From an uncultured archaeon (lineage in GTDB: Archaea > Halobacteriota > Methanosarcinia > Methanosarcinales > Methanoperedenaceae), in NCBI GenBank assembly GCA_902386205.1, contig CABMIH010000080.1, forward strand, positions 1 to 55,849: a DNA stretch of 55,849 bases, given 5' to 3'. The translations under genes were made by a program, and so were the position numbers. Position 1 is the stretch's first letter. Each line of letters opens with the position of its first letter. The notes below the pieces were generated by a model. That model was not told where the DNA came from, made no database searches, and saw nothing but the letters and a program-made list of their open reading frames with translations. Of the stretch, positions 52,724 through 55,849 are shown in pieces.

Positions 52724-54214
52724 ATGAAGATATCGAAATACCGATTTATCATAAAACCACAAAAAGAGATAATTCTCCCTACCTACAAAGGCTTCACATT
52801 CCGGGGCGGATTTGGACATGTCCTTAAACACTCATTATGCCACCATGGAGATGAAAACTGTACAATATGTGATTTGCGGTACAAATGCGCCTATTACTAT
52901 GTTTTTGAGACAGGCACGCCTCGAGAAAATGGGAAAACGGAATCGCAGAATGATGAGTTCCTTCCGCACCCTTTTTTTATTGAGCCAATGCTGGATGAAA
53001 AGGAATATTTTGGAACAAATGATCGTCTGTATTTCGATTTCATCCTTATTGGTAGAGCAGTGGATTATATTCCCATACCATATTTTATTAGCGCTTTTGG
53101 AGAGCTGGGGCGAAGAGGGATAGGAAAAAAACTTTTGTTTAGCTGGGATGAAATTCTAAGAAACAAAAAAAGAAGGCTCATAGAATTTCTGATACAGAAA
53201 TTTGGTATTGATTGGATAAAAACTGCGAAGATTGAGAAAACCAATGATGAGAAGACTATTAAAATATCTACCGAAAAAAACTGTCTTTCACTAAAACTTA
53301 ACAATGAAAAAACAGAAGTTAATCTAAAAATCGATGACGGTAGAACAGATGATTTAATATCGAAGATGGAAAAAAATAAGTTAAACATATACGGAAAAAA
53401 TATTGGCAAATATTCAATTGAGAAAGTTCTCAGCCTAAATGAGGATAGAGAGGTGTTGATATATGATAGCAGTTCACATTGCAAAGATGATAATCGATTC
53501 ATGGACTCGAATCTGATAATGCAGGATGAAGTTGATTGCCATCAAATAACACTTAGATTTCAAACACGTTTGAGGATAAAATACAAAAGGTATTTGTTTA
53601 ACTGGGGTCAAATCCCGGGAAATGATAGCGTAAAACTAATTGAATTTCTAAAACAGAAGTATTGTATTGATTGGGTAAAAATAGCAAAAATTGAGAAAAT
53701 TGAAAATAGTAATATCATAATAGTATATACTGACAAAAATGGTCTTTGGTTAAGACTTAACGATAAAAAAAACAGAGTAAACGTACAAATAGATAACGTT
53801 AGAACTGATGAACTCATTGCGCAGGCGGAAAATGGCGAGTTAAACATATATTATAAAAGTAAACTCGCCAGAGTCGCAAAAGAAATCAATTTTGAAATAT
53901 TAGTGAGAAATCTTTTGAGAAGGTTATCTTGGATTTCTGAAGTTCACTGCGGTGAGAAGTGGGAACTGGACTGGAAAGGGCTTATCGAAAGGGCAAAAAA
54001 GGTCAAGATTGTCAGTTCTGATTTGAAGTGGAAAGAATTGGAACGCTACTCAGAAAGGCAGGAGACGAGGATGAAAATGGGCGGTTTGCTCGGGGAAATA
54101 ACATTTGAAGGGGAGTTGGCTGAATTCATGCCGTTTATTAAGCTTGGCGAATATCTTCATATAGGCAAAGGAACTGTTTTTGGATTGGGAAAATATCAAA
54201 TAATACCAAAGTGA
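52724..54214 (+). CDS. cas6: Cas6-type CRISPR RNA endonuclease with two inserted copies of one module
   Basis: 496 residues from ATG 52724 (GTG 52712 is too close to the GGAG site). Cas6 cuts pre-crRNA in the repeats. The N-terminus (PTYKGFTFRGGFGHVLKHSL, then CTICDLRYKCAYYYVFE) and the glycine-rich end (HIGKGTVFGLGKYQ) are those of Cas6 RAMP proteins, whose usual length is about 300-340. The excess is explained by two stretches, residues 137-223 and 290-376 of this form. They align over 87 positions without a gap at about 51% identity and break the family sequence after GELGRRGIGK and after FQTRLRIKYKR. The next gene encodes a CARF-HEPN effector and the array follows. Confidence 0.85.
   Translation: MKISKYRFIIKPQKEIILPTYKGFTFRGGFGHVLKHSLCHHGDENCTICDLRYKCAYYYVFETGTPRENGKTESQNDEFLPHPFFIEPMLDEKEYFGTNDRLYFDFILIGRAVDYIPIPYFISAFGELGRRGIGKKLLFSWDEILRNKKRRLIEFLIQKFGIDWIKTAKIEKTNDEKTIKISTEKNCLSLKLNNEKTEVNLKIDDGRTDDLISKMEKNKLNIYGKNIGKYSIEKVLSLNEDREVLIYDSSSHCKDDNRFMDSNLIMQDEVDCHQITLRFQTRLRIKYKRYLFNWGQIPGNDSVKLIEFLKQKYCIDWVKIAKIEKIENSNIIIVYTDKNGLWLRLNDKKNRVNVQIDNVRTDELIAQAENGELNIYYKSKLARVAKEINFEILVRNLLRRLSWISEVHCGEKWELDWKGLIERAKKVKIVSSDLKWKELERYSERQETRMKMGGLLGEITFEGELAEFMPFIKLGEYLHIGKGTVFGLGKYQIIPK
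53132..53392 (+). repeat. First copy of the 87-codon module within cas6
   Basis: Codes for LLFSWDEILRNKKRRLIEFL through to KLNIY. It interrupts the Cas6 fold between GIGK and GKYSIEKVL. Landmarks shared with the second copy are LFxWxxI, LIEFLxQK, IDWxKxAKIEK, KNxLxLxLNxxK, RTDxLI and LNIY. Locally AT-rich. Confidence 0.8.
53591..53851 (+). repeat. Second copy of the 87-codon module within cas6
   Basis: Codes for YLFNWGQIPGNDSVKLIEFL through to ELNIY, offset by 153 codons from the first copy. It interrupts the fold between RLRIKYK and KSKLARVAKEI. About 44 of 87 residues are identical to the first copy, with no gap, so the two share an origin and have been diverging for some time. Confidence 0.8.
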
Positions 54215-54246
54215 TGTATGAGTGTTTATAATCAGAGGAGGCATCA

Positions 54247-55482
54247 ATGGCAAAGGTGATGATAGTATCCCTCGGGACAGGGCGAGGTGTGGAAAGTGGC
54301 ATTGCTAAATCTATCAAGGCCAGTCATCCGGATAAACTTTTTTTCATTGCCACTGAGGAGAGCAAATCTTCAATTGAGAGAATAGAATCAGTATTGGGGG
54401 AAAAATTGATATGCAAACCTCCTTCTATTGTTGAGAATCCCGAAGATGTGGAAGGATGTTGGAAGACAACTGTACAGCTTGTCCGTTCTTTGATCCAGGA
54501 AGGTTACAGCCCGGCGGATATTAGCATTGATTTTACCAGCGGCACCAAGGCCATGTCGGCAGGATGCGTCCTTGCAGGAGCAAGCTTTGAATGCGGTAAC
54601 CTGAGTTATGTCGGGGGAGGCAAACGCGATATTAACGGGAGGGTCATATCCGGGACAGAACGGATAATTATCCTGACCCCTAATGAGTTCTTCATCGACC
54701 AGCGCCGGCGAATGATAAGGGATTTTTTCAATATTTTCCAGTTTGACGCATGCATGAAACTTATCGCCGATGCCAGGACAAAGTCGATGGCAGAAGAGGT
54801 TCGCGATGAGCTTTACTTCCTTGAAACACTGGTTTCTGCTTTTTCCTTCTGGGATAGGTTTGACCACTTGAAGGCAGCTTCGTATTTTCAAAATCTACGT
54901 GGAAAATCCGATAGCCGATGGAAAATTGATACCAGCAGGAGCAAGGAGATAATCTTTAAAATTTCCAAACAGCAAGAAAAATATGCTAAAAGCAAGGACA
55001 TAAAAGATAAATATTCAGACGAAATTCTGGCAGACCTTTTAACCAATGCAGAGCGCAGGGCGGAAGAAGGAAAATATGATGATGCAGTGGCCCGTCTTTA
55101 TCGGGCTGTTGAGTTAGTGGCCCAGATGCTCCTGGCGCGGCAAAACATTGACACTTCAGGAGTAAAGATCAAAGATTTACCTGCTGACTGGCAGGAGGAG
55201 TACCGGGAAATAAAAGAACCAATAAAAATCGGTCAGGAAAGGGCTTTTTCGTTACTCGAAAGCCTGGGTGAAGAAACAGGGAGAGAATACCGGGAGAATA
55301 AGAACCTGCGAAATTACCTGAGCAAACGCAATAGTTCTATTTTAGCACACCAACTTGAGCCAATGACTAAAGAGATATATGATGAATTATCAAGTGAAAC
55401 AAATCGACTTGCCAGCAAAGCCTTTCCGAGGCTGAGTTCGCTTAAAGGGAAAAGCCGATTTCCAGTTCTGGAATTAGTATAA
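54247..55482 (+). CDS. CARF-HEPN CRISPR ancillary ribonuclease (TIGR02710/Csm6-like)
   Basis: 411 residues. The N-terminal 140 form a CARF-like Rossmann fold (VMIVSLGTGRGVESGIAKSI, IDFTSGTKAMSAGCVLAGAS, VGGGKRDINGRV), which in type III systems binds cyclic oligoadenylate. A helical region follows, and the C-terminus has a HEPN ribonuclease motif with R-x6-H spacing in KRNSSILAHQL (about 363-373), plus GKYDDAVARLYRAVELVAQM, a typical HEPN helix. Predicted action is signal-activated RNA cleavage. It lies 32 bases after cas6 and just before the array. No cas10 or other interference gene is in the window. Confidence 0.82.
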   Translation: MAKVMIVSLGTGRGVESGIAKSIKASHPDKLFFIATEESKSSIERIESVLGEKLICKPPSIVENPEDVEGCWKTTVQLVRSLIQEGYSPADISIDFTSGTKAMSAGCVLAGASFECGNLSYVGGGKRDINGRVISGTERIIILTPNEFFIDQRRRMIRDFFNIFQFDACMKLIADARTKSMAEEVRDELYFLETLVSAFSFWDRFDHLKAASYFQNLRGKSDSRWKIDTSRSKEIIFKISKQQEKYAKSKDIKDKYSDEILADLLTNAERRAEEGKYDDAVARLYRAVELVAQMLLARQNIDTSGVKIKDLPADWQEEYREIKEPIKIGQERAFSLLESLGEETGREYRENKNLRNYLSKRNSSILAHQLEPMTKEIYDELSSETNRLASKAFPRLSSLKGKSRFPVLELV

Positions 55483-55735
55483 TCTGAACTCTCCAAATCC
55501 TGGCGATTCCCTCAAAACCCCTGAAAACCCCCCCCAGGCAATCGCCAGCATGCGGAGGCTGAATTGGTTTTTATAAATATGGAAAAATGCGACTTTTTTC
55601 GCAAAAAAACCGAGGCAATCGCAAAACATTATTTTTCCGAAATCGTTATATATTTTAAAGAGGTGTATGGTGGATTAGATTGGGAAATAGAGCCAGCAAA
55701 ATGCTTTTCGATAAACCCGCATCCAGTGACACGGG
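55483..55735 (+). promoter_or_regulatory. CRISPR leader region
   Basis: This gap of about 250 bases ends at the first repeat. It holds a perfect 9-bp inverted repeat, CTGGCGATT (55500-55508) and AATCGCCAG (55540-55548). The 10-base direct repeat aggcaatcgc occurs at 55536-55545 and 55613-55622. A TATA-like tttataaatatgg lies near 55569-55581. The last 100 bases are AT-rich. A 65-codon ORF here runs into the repeat and is not credible. Confidence 0.55.
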
Positions 55736-55849
55736 GTGAGAAAATGAAAGACCCATTATAGGGGATTGAAACACACTTTAGTTGATGCTTATCACCTATT
55801 CCTGTACAAGAGTGAGAAAATGAAAGACCCATTATAGGGGATTGAAACA
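55736..55849 (+). CRISPR. Start of a CRISPR array (two repeats seen)
   Basis: Two identical 37-base repeats begin at 55736 and 55812; they start GTGAGAAAATGAAAGACC and end in GGGGATTGAAAC, the ATTGAAAC end typical of type I-B and type III repeats. One 39-base spacer (55773-55811) separates them. The ending indicates transcription to the right, so cas6 and the HEPN gene are on the leader side. The array runs past the window edge, so spacer number is unknown. Confidence 0.9.

Noticed and set aside
55564-55761. 65-codon ORF in the CRISPR leader
   Set aside because: It runs into the first repeat (its end GEKMKDPL is translated repeat), has no ribosome-binding site and no family features.

Overview
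The window is archaeal DNA, most likely from the Methanosarcinales and its anaerobic methane-oxidising relatives (the ANME-2 / Candidatus Methanoperedens group). This is an inference from gene content: the chromosomal protein MC1, a DUF1699 protein, an HdrA fused to an MvhD-like domain, two multiheme c-type cytochromes (about 6 and 13 heme motifs), a Ni-sirohydrochlorin/cobyrinate a,c-diamide synthase, and a geranylgeranyl reductase with its dedicated ferredoxin. Many genes have a TATA-like box close to the start codon, and intergenic DNA is AT-rich. No tRNA or rRNA gene was found.

Left part (1-15 kb). The edge holds the first codons of a probable transposase and a half-length PIN protein. 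Then come a Nog1-type GTPase, HdrA-MvhD overlapping a polyferredoxin with eight cluster motifs, an exported protein, a tautomerase and two SAM methyltransferases. On the minus strand lie FdhE and Thi4. The thi4 leader has two abutting hairpins, one of which covers its Shine-Dalgarno (SD) sequence. Next are cfbB/cbiA (no ordinary start codon at its SD), nadA, a pair of tiny proteins, a ferredoxin and geranylgeranyl reductase. Small genes of 19, 53, 56 and 58 codons were read directly from the sequence here.

Ribosomal block (15-28 kb, minus strand). A nearly gapless S10-spc superoperon runs L3-L4-L23-L2-S19-L22-S3-L29-Rnp1-S17-L14-L24-S4e-L5-S14-S8-L6-L32e-L19e-L18-S5-L30-L15-SecY. Upstream stop codons are often buried in the next gene's AGGTGA ribosome-binding site.

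Middle (28-39 kb). MC1, the two cytochromes, a HemK-like methyltransferase, DUF1699, a class II ribonucleotide reductase with a 410-residue intein carrying a LAGLIDADG endonuclease, and an ABC exporter whose first permease appears fused to a PrsW-like domain.

Surface-glycan region (39-49 kb). A vapBC module with an inverted-repeat operator is followed by a flippase, two large membrane proteins of a glycosyltransferase/YfhO-like type (one interrupted by an in-frame UGA), and three glycosyltransferases. These probably build and export a surface glycan or protein-linked oligosaccharide.

Right part (49-56 kb). A conserved hypothetical, a small DMT-type membrane protein, a REC-PAS regulator and ThiC lead into a CRISPR locus: a Cas6-type nuclease, a CARF-HEPN (Csm6-like, TIGR02710-type) effector, a leader, and the first two repeats of an array cut by the window edge. 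The most striking observation is that Cas6 carries two copies of one 87-residue block, about 51% identical and alignable without gaps, inserted at two separate points of its fold. This suggests a spreading in-frame protein module.
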